Under the pieces are notes generated by a model, which saw nothing but the letters and a program-made list of their open reading frames with translations, did not search any database and was not told the DNA's origin. Positions 17,266-27,835 of a DNA stretch of 64,000 bases are shown one piece after another. The position numbers were made by a program, and so were the translations under genes. The DNA comes from RH-AL1 sp965198715 (GTDB taxonomy: Bacteria; Pseudomonadota; Alphaproteobacteria; Rhizobiales; Beijerinckiaceae): contig CBDAPV010000001.1 in NCBI GenBank assembly GCA_965198715.1, positions 1,426,001-1,490,000 of the forward strand, given 5' to 3'. The first letter of the stretch is position 1. The number at the start of each line of letters is the position of its first letter.

Positions 17266-17355
17266 GGAGAGGTGGCAGAGTGGTCGAATGCACCGCACTC
17301 GAAATGCGGCATGGGTGCAAGCCCATCGGGGGTTCGAATCCCTCCCTCTCCGCCA
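17266..17355 (+). tRNA. tRNA-Ser(CGA)
   Basis: A 90-base cloverleaf with a long variable arm. The acceptor stem is GGAGAGG/CCTCTCC, the anticodon stem CCGCA/TGCGG with loop CTCGAAA giving anticodon CGA, and the T arm contains GGTTCGAATCC. The discriminator is G and CCA is encoded (17353-17355). It decodes UCG. The 3' end serves as an integration site: a 14-base copy recurs at 18933-18946. Confidence 0.95.
17342..17355 (+). repeat. attL-like site (tRNA-Ser 3' end)
   Basis: CTCCCTCTCCGCCA at the 3' end of tRNA-Ser(CGA), repeated exactly at 18933-18946. The interval contains an integrase N-terminal fragment, fitting a decayed 1.6-kb integrated element. Confidence 0.65.
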
Positions 17356-17562
17356 GAGACCCTCTCTAAGTAGTCGTCGTCGCTCGCGTTTCTCGAGTTT
17401 TAAAAGTCTTCGCCCACACTGAGCCCCACATTTTAAGTGGGCTTAAGTCGGACCGATCCGGACTACATCGGACAGATACAGTGACCTTTTCAGGTGTGAA
17501 ACGACACACACTCACGGTTCGGCCCACTTCGCCGCGCATAGCCAGGCGTGCTTCGGCCGCCC

Positions 17563-17814
17563 ATGATCGCCGCTAAGGTTCGGCTCTTCGTCGCCATCAC
17601 TGACCGGGATTGGTTTGACGCCCTGGCCCACCATGCGCCGGACGAGGTCAAATCTTGGCACACAGCCTTTCTTCTGGCCATCGACGCAGTGGCTACCGTC
17701 GCCGGCCAGCGTCGCCAGATCCATCGTAACAGGAAAAGGCTACAGCACAGAGGAGTCGGATGGCCGCGCGCTGTGGGACGCCGTCTCGGAACGTTTCGCG
17801 GCCGCGCCGTCTAG
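17563..17814 (+). pseudogene. remnant resembling the N-terminus of HNH/restriction endonuclease-like proteins
   Basis: The frame from 17563 reads VRLFVAITDRDWFDALAHHAPDEV, which resembles the start of a family of HNH-type nucleases beginning FVGVTDxDWFxxL...DEVNFW. After DEV the sequence loses the family pattern and no His-Asn-His motif follows, so at most the first 30 residues survive. It lies inside the tRNA-Ser island. The assignment is tentative. Confidence 0.3.
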
Positions 17815-17871
17815 ATCCGCTTCACCGAATCTCGAGCTGCCCGGCATGGCGGCAACTATGTAGCTTGCAAA

Positions 17872-18402
17872 CTAGCTGATATCCCTGTCCGACGACAGGC
17901 CCGTCGCGACTATCGCAGGCTTAGCCTTCGCAGACCAAAGGAACCCGTCCGGTGTCTTAGCTGCGTAGCCCGCCTGGGATAGCGCCTCCATCGCCGCCGC
18001 CATTTCCGGACGCTTTGGTTTGAACGGCGCTGTGAAAGACGTATCAAAGCCCCAATAGCCAGTTCCGAACTCAGAAAACAGGTCAATAAACGCATACAGA
18101 AGATCATCAAACGATGGTCCGTTTGCCCGATTTGCGTGGATAAGCTCACGCTCTTGGCGGGGGTCACACACGATTGCTGAGCAACACCGATCTAACGCGC
18201 GCGTTATCCCAAGACGTTGTAGAATGCCATCAACGGCCTCGAAAGTGCTCATAAAATCGTTAGAATAGATCGCTTCGCTGATAGCTAAGTCGGGATAGTA
18301 CGCCCGATGTTGGGCGTCGTCATTCTGCGCCGACTTGCTGCGGGCATGAGCTGAAAGGGCAGCAGCTAGTGAGTAGTACGCATTCAGCGCTTTCTCATCC
18401 AT
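17872..18402 (-). CDS. hypothetical protein in tRNA-Ser island
   Basis: A 176-residue soluble, acidic protein (NAYYSLAAALSAHARSK, SEAIYSNDFMSTFEAVDGIL, FGTGYWGFDTSFTAPFKPKRPEM). No known domain is recognised. Its base composition is less GC-rich than the surrounding core genes, consistent with acquisition. The ATG overlaps the end of a small upstream gene by eight bases, so they probably formed one transcript. It is the only apparently intact gene in the island. Confidence 0.6.
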   Translation of the reverse strand: MDEKALNAYYSLAAALSAHARSKSAQNDDAQHRAYYPDLAISEAIYSNDFMSTFEAVDGILQRLGITRALDRCCSAIVCDPRQERELIHANRANGPSFDDLLYAFIDLFSEFGTGYWGFDTSFTAPFKPKRPEMAAAMEALSQAGYAAKTPDGFLWSAKAKPAIVATGLSSDRDIS

Positions 18403-18596
18403 GATTCGCTGTCGGCTTCGCTAGCTTCCGCAGCACATCCTTGAACCGATATTCGTCGGGATCGCAGCCCAGCTCGCGCGCGGCGGCTTCGAACTTCTCG
18501 GCTTGGGGTGCGGGTGTCTTCTCTTTCAACCGGCTTCTTGACGGGTTGCTGTGCACCGCCAGATTGACTCGTGATTGTGCCTTGCGTCTTGTCCAT
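18395..18596 (-). pseudogene. small protein gene, frameshifted
   Basis: The N-terminal part (ATG at 18596; DKTQGTITSQSGGAQQPVKKPVERE) is in one frame, and AEKFEAAARELGCDPDEYRFKDVLRKLAKP is in another, with a break near 18520. Together they resemble a short conserved acidic helical protein seen beside other small genes in rhizobial islands. The second part overlaps the start of the 17872-18402 gene. Family recall is weak. Confidence 0.4.
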
Positions 18597-18649
18597 GGAT
18601 GAGCCCGCCAGAAGCGCCAGAGCCCTTTTCCATAGTATGTATCGATGCG

Positions 18650-18769
18650 CTTTGCCCCGCTTGGGTCGACGACGAGGTATAGGCCGTTACCGTCAGCGTA
18701 GCGACCGGGTTCGGCAACCTGCCGGACCTTCACTGCCGTTAGTGCTCGGTCGGGGTGTCTCCCAGCCAT
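18650..18769 (-). pseudogene. tyrosine integrase N-terminal fragment (DUF4102 arm-binding domain)
   Basis: About 40 residues starting at the ATG at 18769 (LTAVKVRQVAEPGRYADGNG, LYLVVDPSGAKR) match the start of P4-type integrases with an N-terminal DUF4102 arm-DNA-binding domain. Similarity stops abruptly and the catalytic domain with its R-H-R-Y residues is missing. It lies just inside the right-hand copy of the tRNA repeat, so it marks the element that used tRNA-Ser(CGA). Confidence 0.65.
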
Positions 18770-18840
18770 GCAAAGTGTCCGTCGAACTCAGCCCCCACAA
18801 TACTTCCCACACTGTTTGTGGGATGGCAACGGATTTTCTC

Positions 18841-18910
18841 GGATCAAGCCGGACAAGCGCTTGTAGCCAAGCCATTGCTAACAAGTGATATTCTGGATCA
18901 AGCTGGACAA
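18841..18910 (+). repeat. tandem arm-type-like repeats near attR
   Basis: GGATCAAGCCGGACAA (18841-18856) and GGATCAAGCTGGACAA (18895-18910) differ at one of 16 bases and lie 54 bases apart, between the integrase fragment and the right tRNA repeat. This is where integrase arm-binding sites are expected. Confidence 0.45.
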
Positions 18911-18932
18911 TCTCGGACACCAGCAGGGCGGA

Positions 18933-18946
18933 CTCCCTCTCCGCCA
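18933..18946 (+). repeat. attR-like site
   Basis: An exact 14-base copy of the tRNA-Ser 3' end (CTCCCTCTCCGCCA), in direct orientation to 17342-17355. Confidence 0.6.
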
Positions 18947-19468
18947 AATCCTGGATGAGCCGGTCTTCGCGTCGATGTGGGCGCCGCGAGTGACTCGACC
19001 GACGATCCGCATGAGTGCGCCCGAGCCTGGGATCACGACGCAGGGCCAGCATCGAGACGGCTGACAAAGGCCTCGGCGCCGGTGATCGCGTCGATGTCGA
19101 AGCTGAGGGCGGCGAGAATGTCGCTAGAGTATAGGACAGTGATTCAGAGTCGCTTCGCGACGCTTATGCACCTGTCCTCGCTACGCTTTCTTGTTGGAGC
19201 AAGTCCGCAAAAGCGGACGTCGCTCTAGGTCGGGATCGGCCGCCTCGCCGATGAGCAGCCCATGTCCGCCGTCCCGCGAGCAACCCGCGTGAAAACGGCG
19301 AGGCGTGAACTCGTTTACCGTCCCGGCGAAGATGCCGGCGGCGGCCTAACGTCGTTAAGCGATCCTCAGTGCGATCGTTCGACCATGCATGCATCTCTTG
19401 GATGCCGTCGCATGCCCCGCAAACCGCCTTTCGGCGCCGCTTCGCTCTACGTCCACTTCCAGCCGGTG
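18947..19468. other. gene-free stretch right of the island
   Basis: No convincing gene is seen. On the minus strand around 19060-19130 an open stretch reads ILAALSFDIDAITGAEAFVSRLDAG without a start and may be a coding fragment. A short perfect hairpin, GTCCGC-AAAA-GCGGAC, lies at 19203-19218 without a T tract. Confidence 0.4.
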
Positions 19469-19627
19469 ATGACGCGCACCTTTCCCGTCCTCGACAGTAT
19501 TCCCAAGGCGATGCAGGACCGTCTCGATCAGCTCGCGCAACCATCGGACGTCTCGGTGGCCGCGCGGCTCGCGGGCCTGAAGCGGCTGATCGACGATGAG
19601 ACCGGCCGATCCGATCGCGCCAACTGA
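19469..19627 (+). CDS. hypothetical small protein
   Basis: A possible 52-residue product (TRTFPVLDSIPKAMQDRLDQ, LAQPSDVSVAARLAGLKRLI) rich in predicted helix. A longer frame begins at 19262 but its first part looks non-coding. No family is recognised and no strong ribosome-binding site is seen, so it may not be expressed. Confidence 0.3.
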   Translation: MTRTFPVLDSIPKAMQDRLDQLAQPSDVSVAARLAGLKRLIDDETGRSDRAN

Positions 19628-19697
19628 GTCCGGGCGAGCGGGAGCGACGGCCGCCGCAATTAGCTTCATCATGTTCCGCTTGCAATGACGGCAGCGC

Positions 19698-21512
19698 CTA
19701 AGCCTCCATCGCCTCCAGCTCGCCGATCATGCCCTCGATCATGCCGAGCCCGATCTGCCAGAAGCCGGGATCGGTGGCATCGAGACCGAAGGGTGCCAGC
19801 AACTCGGAATGATGCTTGGTGCCGCCGGCCGAGAGCATGGCGAGGTAGCGCTCGGCGAAACCCTCCTGCGCGCGCTGGAACACGCCATAGAGCGAGTTCA
19901 CCAGGCAATCTCCGAAGGCGTACGCGTAGACGTAGAACGGCGAATGGATGAAGTGTGGGATGTAGGCCCAATAGGTCTCGTAGCCCGGCATCAGCTTGAT
20001 CGCCGGGCCCAGGCTCTCGGCCTGCACGCTCATCCAGATCTCGGAGATCCTGTCCGCCGTCAGCTCGCCCTCGCGCCGCGCGGCGTGGAGCCGGCGCTCG
20101 AAGCTGTAGAAGGCGATCTGGCGCACCACCGTGTTGATCATGTCCTCGACCTTGCCGGCGAGCATGACACGGCGCTCGGCCTTGGAGGTCGTCTTGTCGA
20201 GCAGGGCGCGGAAGGTCAGCATCTCGCCGAAGACGCTCGCCGTCTCGGCCAGCGTGAGCGGCGTCGGCGCCATCAGCGCGCCCTGCGGTCCCGCCAGCAC
20301 CTGGTGCACGCCGTGGCCGAGCTCGTGGGCCAAGGTCATCACGTCACGCGGCTTGCCCTGGTAGTTCAGCAGCACGTAGGGGTGGGCCGAGGGCACGGTG
20401 GGGTGGGCGAAGGCGCCCGGCGCCTTGCCCGGCCGCGTCGGCGCGTCAATCCAGCGCTCGTCGAAGAAGCGGCGGGCGATGCCGGCCATCTCCGGCGAGA
20501 AGCCGGCGTAGGCCTCGAGCACGGTGCGCTGCGCCTCCGGCCAGGGGACCGTGCGGGTGGGCACGTTGGGCAGCGGCGCGTTGCGGTCCCAGTGCGGCAT
20601 GCTCTCGACGCCGAACCACTTCGCCTTGAGCCTGTAATAGCGGTGCGACAGGCGCGGATAGGCCGCCGTGACCGCCGCGACCAGCGCGTCCACCACCTCG
20701 CGCTCGACGCGGTTCGACAGGTGGCGCGAGTCGGCGATGTCGGCGAAGCCGCGCCAGCGGTCGGAGATCTCCTTGTCCTTGGCCAGCACGTTGGTGACCA
20801 GGGCGAAGGTGCGCAGGTTGGTCTTGAGCCCGGCGGCGAGCGCCTTGGCTGCTTTCTCGCGGGTCCTGGCGTGCTCGTCCTGCAGCAGCGACAGGGTCGG
20901 CTCCAGCGCCAGCTCCTGGCCGTCGACGGTGAAGCGCAGCGCCGCCAGCGTCTCGTCGAACAGGCGGTTCCAGGCCGAGGCGCCGGTAGCCGACTTCTCG
21001 AGGAACAGCTGCTCGAGCTTGTCGTCGAGCTGGAACGGCTTGTCCTTGCGGATGTCGTCGAGCCAGGGCTTGTAGTGCGCGAGCTCGCCGGCGGCAATGG
21101 CGTCGAGCGCGGCATCCTCGATGCGGTTCAGCTCGAGCTGGAAGAACAAGAGGTCGGTGGCCGCCGCCGTGACCCTGTCCTGCGCGTCGCCGTAGAATTT
21201 GGCGTTGGCCGGGTCCGTGGTGTCGCCGGAATAGATGAGGCCAGCATAGCTCATGATGCGGCCGAGCCGGTCGTCGAGCGCCTCGTAGCGCGTCACCGCC
21301 GCCATGATGCCGCCGTTGCGGACAAGGCCCTCGAGCCGCCCCTTGTAGTCGGCGGAGAAGGCCTTGCAGTCCCGCGCGATGCCGGCGAGGTCGTCGGCGT
21401 AGGCCGGCGAGTCCATGCCGGGGTAGAGGTCGGCGAGGTTCCACTCGGGCAGGGCGCCGAGCGTCGCGTCGACATGCGCGGCGGCTTCGGCGGGCGAGGC
21501 GGGGACGCGCAT
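19698..21512 (-). CDS. pepF: M3 family oligoendopeptidase
   Basis: A 604-residue zinc metallopeptidase. The catalytic HExxH is in MTLAHELGHGVHQVL (near residue 395), with the third ligand region (LAETASVFGEML) about 25 residues on. The N-terminal part (LPEWNLADLYPGMDSPAYADDL) is typical of oligoendopeptidase F. It degrades short cytosolic peptides. The ATG at 21512, after GAAAGG, is preferred to one at 21539, which adds an unconserved stretch. The C-terminus (LGMIEGMIGELEAMEA) is complete. Confidence 0.9.
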   Translation of the reverse strand: MRVPASPAEAAAHVDATLGALPEWNLADLYPGMDSPAYADDLAGIARDCKAFSADYKGRLEGLVRNGGIMAAVTRYEALDDRLGRIMSYAGLIYSGDTTDPANAKFYGDAQDRVTAAATDLLFFQLELNRIEDAALDAIAAGELAHYKPWLDDIRKDKPFQLDDKLEQLFLEKSATGASAWNRLFDETLAALRFTVDGQELALEPTLSLLQDEHARTREKAAKALAAGLKTNLRTFALVTNVLAKDKEISDRWRGFADIADSRHLSNRVEREVVDALVAAVTAAYPRLSHRYYRLKAKWFGVESMPHWDRNAPLPNVPTRTVPWPEAQRTVLEAYAGFSPEMAGIARRFFDERWIDAPTRPGKAPGAFAHPTVPSAHPYVLLNYQGKPRDVMTLAHELGHGVHQVLAGPQGALMAPTPLTLAETASVFGEMLTFRALLDKTTSKAERRVMLAGKVEDMINTVVRQIAFYSFERRLHAARREGELTADRISEIWMSVQAESLGPAIKLMPGYETYWAYIPHFIHSPFYVYAYAFGDCLVNSLYGVFQRAQEGFAERYLAMLSAGGTKHHSELLAPFGLDATDPGFWQIGLGMIEGMIGELEAMEA

Positions 21513-21569
21513 GCGGGACCTTTCAGGCAGCGGAGGCATGGGCGCTCGTAGCCGCGCCGCCGGGGGCGA

Positions 21570-22076
21570 TCAAGGGCGCGGCGTGTCGCGTGCCGATGCG
21601 AGCCTAGCGAGGGCGGCGCCGATGTCGAAGTCAGCCAGCAGCAAATCATCCACGCTGAACGGGCTGGAGGTCGGGGCTCTTGGCACCCCTTCGACGTCGC
21701 GAAGGAAGCGCCCTGCCGCCTTGCACCCCTTCGTCCAGATCCGGTCGGCATCCAACAGCTGGCGCATTCCAGGCGTGAATGCGGCCACCGCCGAACTCTG
21801 GAGATGGCTGGCTTCGGACCACCAATGGGCGCCGTCGCGTGACGATCGGCAGGCGTCGAGCTTCAGCAGGTGCTCGATCAGGCGCTCGAGGAACGAGCCG
21901 ACTTCGCGCAGGTCGCGTTTGCCCAAGTCCTCGATCTCCTCGGCGAGATGCTCGACATCCACGCTTGCACCGATGACGTCGCGGGTCAGGCGCAAGGCCG
22001 CGGCCTGCTGCTGGGTCCAGGTGTAGAAGTCGCCATCGTAGGTCGCGGGAACAGAAGGCTGTTCGCTACGGGTCAT
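21570..22076 (-). CDS. DUF29 domain-containing protein
   Basis: A 168-residue DUF29 protein (ATYDGDFYTWTQQQAAALR, HLAEEIEDLGKRDLREVGSF, LIEHLLKL, FTPGMRQLLDADRIW). DUF29 proteins are small helical proteins, common in cyanobacteria and alphaproteobacteria, with unknown function. It is the downstream member of a tandem pair; bases 21892-22047 match 22386-22541 with only a handful of differences. Two further copies lie at 27113 and 50914. Confidence 0.85.
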   Translation of the reverse strand: MTRSEQPSVPATYDGDFYTWTQQQAAALRLTRDVIGASVDVEHLAEEIEDLGKRDLREVGSFLERLIEHLLKLDACRSSRDGAHWWSEASHLQSSAVAAFTPGMRQLLDADRIWTKGCKAAGRFLRDVEGVPRAPTSSPFSVDDLLLADFDIGAALARLASARDTPRP

Positions 22077-22090
22077 GAGAAGTGCTCTCC

Positions 22091-22570
22091 TCAGAGCTTG
22101 GACAAGGCGGCCTTTATATCGAAGTCTTCCGACAGGAGCTCATCCAGAGCGAAGGGGCATGTCACCGGCGGCAAGAACGCCACGTCTACTTCTCCGAGAT
22201 AGAGCCGCGCCTCTCTGCACCCCCTCTTCCAGATCTTTTCCAGAACTAGCAGCTGCCGCATGCCTGACGTGAAGGCGTCGACGGCCGAGCTTTGGAAATG
22301 TCCGGCCTCGGAGAGCCAATGCGGGCGGTCACGCGAGTCGGGGCATGCCTCGATCTTCAAGAGATGCTCGATCAGGCGCGTCAGTAACGAGCCGACTTCG
22401 CGCAGGTCGCGTTTGCCCAAGTCCTCGATCTCCTCGGCGAGATGCTCGACATCCACGCTTGCGCCGATGACGTCGCGGGTCAGGCGCAGGGCCGCGGCCT
22501 GCTGCTGGGTCCACAGGTAGAAGTCGCCGTCGTAGGTTGCGGGACTGGAAATCCGTTCGTTGCGGGTCAT
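22091..22570 (-). CDS. DUF29 domain-containing protein
   Basis: A 159-residue paralogue of the adjacent gene (ATYDGDFYLWTQQQAAALRL, EHLAEEIEDLGKRDLREVGS, LTRLIEHLLKIEACPDSRD). It lies 14 bases upstream of its twin, almost certainly on one transcript. The near identity of their 5' halves and divergence of the 3' halves points to recent gene conversion or partial duplication. The start at 22570 matches the MTRNE/MTRSE start of the other copies. Confidence 0.85.
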   Translation of the reverse strand: MTRNERISSPATYDGDFYLWTQQQAAALRLTRDVIGASVDVEHLAEEIEDLGKRDLREVGSLLTRLIEHLLKIEACPDSRDRPHWLSEAGHFQSSAVDAFTSGMRQLLVLEKIWKRGCREARLYLGEVDVAFLPPVTCPFALDELLSEDFDIKAALSKL

Positions 22571-22869
22571 GGGAGGCGCCTGCCGTTTGCATGTCGTCGG
22601 CCAGCCGAAGACTAAGCGACGGCGGCGGCGATGTCGAAAGTTCGGGTGACGCGCGGCGGATCGCGGCGCGTGCGAGGTCAACCCGTTCTCGAAGAACGCG
22701 GACCCTTATGGCCAGCCACTCATCATGGGGGAGAAGGTGCTGAACGAGGCGCCTCGTTGAGGTCGTTGCGGCGAGCCTGTCCTCCCCCAAGATGGAGATC
22801 GAGAACGTGCGGCCGCTCCAGGAGCGCATGCTCGCGGGTTCGTCGACCACACCGAAGGACATATTCCCC

Positions 22870-23064
22870 ATGAACACACGCATCAGCCTCGTCGCTGGCA
22901 CGATGCTCGCGGCGCTGGCCGCCCAGCCCGCGCTAGCGCAGATCAAGCCGGCGAGTTCGGGCGATCCCAGCTTCCGTGAACCTAAAATGCGCCGGCACGG
23001 CAGCGGCTTCGTCCATCCCAACCGGCCGCACCGGCATACACGCCACAACATGTTCTTCCGCTAG
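22870..23064 (+). CDS. small secreted His/Arg-rich protein
   Basis: A 64-residue product. NTRISLVAGTMLAALAAQPALA forms a clear signal peptide; the mature part (about 40 residues) is rich in His, Arg and Pro (MRRHGSGFVHPNRPHRHTRH). Periplasmic localisation and perhaps metal binding are inferred. No family is recognised. Confidence 0.5.
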   Translation: MNTRISLVAGTMLAALAAQPALAQIKPASSGDPSFREPKMRRHGSGFVHPNRPHRHTRHNMFFR

Positions 23065-23109
23065 CGTCGTTGCTCCTATAAGGCCGATCCCCGAATCCGG
23101 AGACCGGCC

Positions 23110-23292
23110 ATGCGCCTGACACCCCCGACCTTCCCCGTGTTCCTGATCGCCGTGGCGGTGGCGGCGGTGAACGTCGTCGACATCTACACTCACGTGCCCT
23201 TCGTGCATCACGTGCTGGCCAGCCACCGCTTTGGCGTCTTGGTCGCCGCCTTCGTGATCCTCGCGGCGGGCGTGGTCTTCCCCGGCCTTTGA
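23110..23292 (+). CDS. small membrane protein
   Basis: A 60-residue protein with two hydrophobic helices (PVFLIAVAVAAVNVVDIY and FGVLVAAFVILAAGVVFPGL) separated by a His-containing loop (THVPFVHHVLASHR). It is probably an inner-membrane peptide. Function is unknown. Confidence 0.5.
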   Translation: MRLTPPTFPVFLIAVAVAAVNVVDIYTHVPFVHHVLASHRFGVLVAAFVILAAGVVFPGL

Positions 23293-23354
23293 CGGCAGCG
23301 CGCGAATGGCCCAGCGTGGCCTGTGACCGGGCGAGACAGCAGGAGACGTGACCC

Positions 23355-23678
23355 ATGAAGGACCTGATGGGCCTGATGAAGCAGGCGCAGGCCATGCAGA
23401 CCAAGATGGCCGAGGCCCAGGCCGAGCTGGAGCAGCTCGAGGTCGAAGGCCGGGCCGGCGGCGGCCTCGTCAAGGTGACGCTCTCGGCCAAGGGCGCGAT
23501 GAAGCACGTCGCCATCGACGCGAGCCTGTTGAAGGCCGAGGAGAAGGAGATCCTGGAGGATCTCATCGTCACCGCCCACGAGGACGCGCGCCGCAAGGCC
23601 GAGGGCCTCGCCGAGGAAAAGATGCGCGACGTCACCGCCGGCCTGCCGCTGCCGCCCGGGATGAAGCTGCCGTTCTGA
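23355..23678 (+). CDS. ybaB: YbaB/EbfC family nucleoid-associated protein
   Basis: A 107-residue protein with the YbaB pattern: KDLMGLMKQAQAMQTKMAEAQ, then GGGLVKVTLSAKGAMKHVAID, ending LPPGMKLPF. It binds DNA as a dimer. It lies 12 bases before recR, the conserved ybaB-recR pair. The usual upstream partner dnaX is missing here; the gene before it is a small membrane protein. Confidence 0.93.
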   Translation: MKDLMGLMKQAQAMQTKMAEAQAELEQLEVEGRAGGGLVKVTLSAKGAMKHVAIDASLLKAEEKEILEDLIVTAHEDARRKAEGLAEEKMRDVTAGLPLPPGMKLPF

Positions 23679-23690
23679 TGCTGTCCCTTC

Positions 23691-24296
23691 ATGGCTGAGC
23701 GGGTTGCCGGCCCCGAGATCGAGCGGCTGATCCAGCTGCTGGCGCGCCTGCCGGGCCTGGGGCCGCGCTCGGCGCGCCGCGCCGCGCTGCACCTCATCCG
23801 CAAGCGCGAGGAGCTGCTCGGGCCGTTAGCCGATGCCATGGCGCGGGCGCGCGACACCATCCGCACCTGCTCGCGCTGCGGCAACGTCGACACGATCGAT
23901 CCCTGCTCGGTGTGCCAGGACCCGCGGCGCGACCCGGCTGTGCTGGTGGTGGTGGAGACGGTGGCCGACCTTTGGGCGCTGGAGCGGGCGGCGGCGCTGC
24001 GCGCGCGCTACCACGTGCTCGGCGGCACGCTGTCCCCGCTCGACGGGGTCGGCCCCGGCGACCTCAACCTCGCCACCCTCGCCGGCCGCGTGCAGGAGGA
24101 CGGCGTCACCGAGGTCATCCTCGCCGTCAACGCCACCGTCGATGGGCAGACCACCGCGCATTACGTCACCGACCTCATCGCGCACCTCGGCGTGCGCACC
24201 ACCCGCCTCGCCCACGGCGTGCCCGTCGGCGGCGAGCTCGACTACCTCGACGAAGGCACGCTCTCGGCGGCGCTCAGGAGCAGGACGGTGTTTTGA
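23691..24296 (+). CDS. recR: recombination mediator protein RecR
   Basis: A 201-residue protein. It has an N-terminal helix-hairpin-helix (LIQLLARLPGLGPRSARRAALHL), a zinc finger (TCSRCGNVDTIDPCSVCQDP) and a Toprim domain (VLVVVETVADLWALERA, YHVLGGTLSPLDGVGPGDLN), ending with YLDEGTLSAALRSRTVF. RecR acts with RecF and RecO to load RecA at gaps. Confidence 0.95.
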   Translation: MAERVAGPEIERLIQLLARLPGLGPRSARRAALHLIRKREELLGPLADAMARARDTIRTCSRCGNVDTIDPCSVCQDPRRDPAVLVVVETVADLWALERAAALRARYHVLGGTLSPLDGVGPGDLNLATLAGRVQEDGVTEVILAVNATVDGQTTAHYVTDLIAHLGVRTTRLAHGVPVGGELDYLDEGTLSAALRSRTVF

Positions 24297-25005
24297 GAGG
24301 AGGCATCCCAGGGTCTGGGCATCATGGGCCGCTTCGCGCCAAGCCTCGCCGTGCCAAGCGTCATGATGTCAGGAAAGCTGGGCTTATCGCCTCTGTTCTG
24401 GCTTAAACCCAGCACAGCAATGGAACATGCAGGCCGTACAGACGAAAAGATAGACACTAAAGCCTGCAACAAAAGCGATCATTTCAGTTTTTCCTGATGT
24501 TTCGCGGGATGATACGAGACGAGTGACGAATAGATCGCCCTACTGCCCAGGTCTTCGTCATCTTTGTCGCAATGACAGTATCAGTTCGACCAGCTGCATC
24601 TCCTGCCGCGATATCTTTTGAACCTGGGTGATTTCGTCCAAGCGCTGACCAGAACGTCTCGTAGAATCCGACCGGCACGGTTCTCTTGCCCAGAAGGATC
24701 GCAAGCTAACCGTTCGGGCCCTCAAGTCCGCCGGCTTGCGGCGTTCTTGACAGCGACGCGAAACCTCGTGGCCCGATCCAATCCACCTCAATTGATCTGG
24801 CACAATCCACCACAAGACGTCGCACCGAAGCGGGGGTAGGCGTCAGGCCACACGGTCGCGAGGCGGTGTGGTCTGACGCCGATTGAGCGGAGTTTCGGGA
24901 AGGACGGACGCCGATTTCGGAAACGACGGTCGGGACGGTCGCCGACGCCGGATGGTCGTCGAAAGCTCAGCCATTGGCCGGCCGATGAGTAGATCAGCGT
25001 CGGCA
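24297..25005. other. 709-base stretch without a clear gene
   Basis: This stretch is less GC-rich than its surroundings. One small minus-strand frame at 24384-24482 could encode a 32-residue hydrophobic peptide (MIAFVAGFSVYLFVCTACMF...) after an AGGAAA, but this is weak. An imperfect hairpin, CCCAG-GGT-CTGGG, lies just after recR. Nothing else is supported. Confidence 0.4.
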
Positions 25006-27054
<2,049 letters not shown>

Positions 27055-27112
27055 GGTGTAGTAATGTGCGAGGACGCGAAAGGTGCGAGGCGCGCAATAT
27101 GACCCGCCAGAC

Positions 27113-27639
27113 ATGACTCGAAACGAGCATCCCGGCTCCGATCCGGCCCTCTACGACGCCGATTTCTTCACCTGGACCCAGCGGCAGGCAGCGGCGCTGC
27201 GCGCCATGCCGCGCGACGCATCCGTCGATGTCGACCGCGTCGCCGAGGAGATCGAGGACTTGGGCAAGAGCGAGCTCCACCGCGTGATGTCCTTCCTCGT
27301 TCTCGTCCTCCAGCACTTGATCAAACTGCAGGTTGCGCCGGCCTCGCGAGATACGGCGCACTGGTGTCAAGAGACGAGCAACTTCCAGGCATCGGCGCGC
27401 AGGTCGTTCTCTCCCCCGGCATGCGACAGCTGATCGACGTCGAGGAGGTTTGGGCGGATGCCTGGCAGGGCGTGCGGCGCTTCCTGGACGACATCGGCTT
27501 CGATGAAGATCGCGCCGGCGAGGCTTGCCCGTTCACGCTCGAGGAGCTGCTGGCCAAGCCCTTCGACATCGACGTCGCCGCCGTCAAGCTCGCAGCGTCC
27601 CGCGGCGCTCCAAATCGTGGGACTGACAGGACAGTATAG
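27113..27639 (+). pseudogene. DUF29 domain protein, frameshifted at a C tract
   Basis: The 5' part (MTRNEHPGSDPALYDADFFT, TWTQRQAAALR, VAEEIEDLGKSELHRVMSFL) breaks at CCCCC (27413-27417) and would stop at 27433. The continuing DUF29 sequence (GMRQLIDVEEVWADAWQGVR, PFTLEELLAKPFDID) is in another frame. The tract length could vary by slippage, so the gene may be phase-variable rather than dead; a sequencing error is also possible. Confidence 0.7.
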
Positions 27640-27835
27640 CTGGGAAATGTGGCGTGGCCTCGGCTCGGGTCGTGCGCTCGCGATCATGCCGCCCGTTCAC
27701 CCGGCACCCGGCGCCGATTGCGACGATGCCGAGAACGCTGTAGCCGGGTGTCGACGAACCCTATGGCGCACGACCCCGCGCGCCGCACGGCTCGATCGGT
27801 CGAGGTCGCGCCGCCATTATCGAGGCTTAACCCCC

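Noticed and set aside
18693..19067. 124-codon minus-strand frame crossing the right att repeat.
   Set aside because: No domain pattern, no ribosome-binding site and it runs through the att-like and arm-type repeats.
19203..19218. Short perfect hairpin as a terminator.
   Set aside because: No T tract, no upstream gene on either strand ends nearby.
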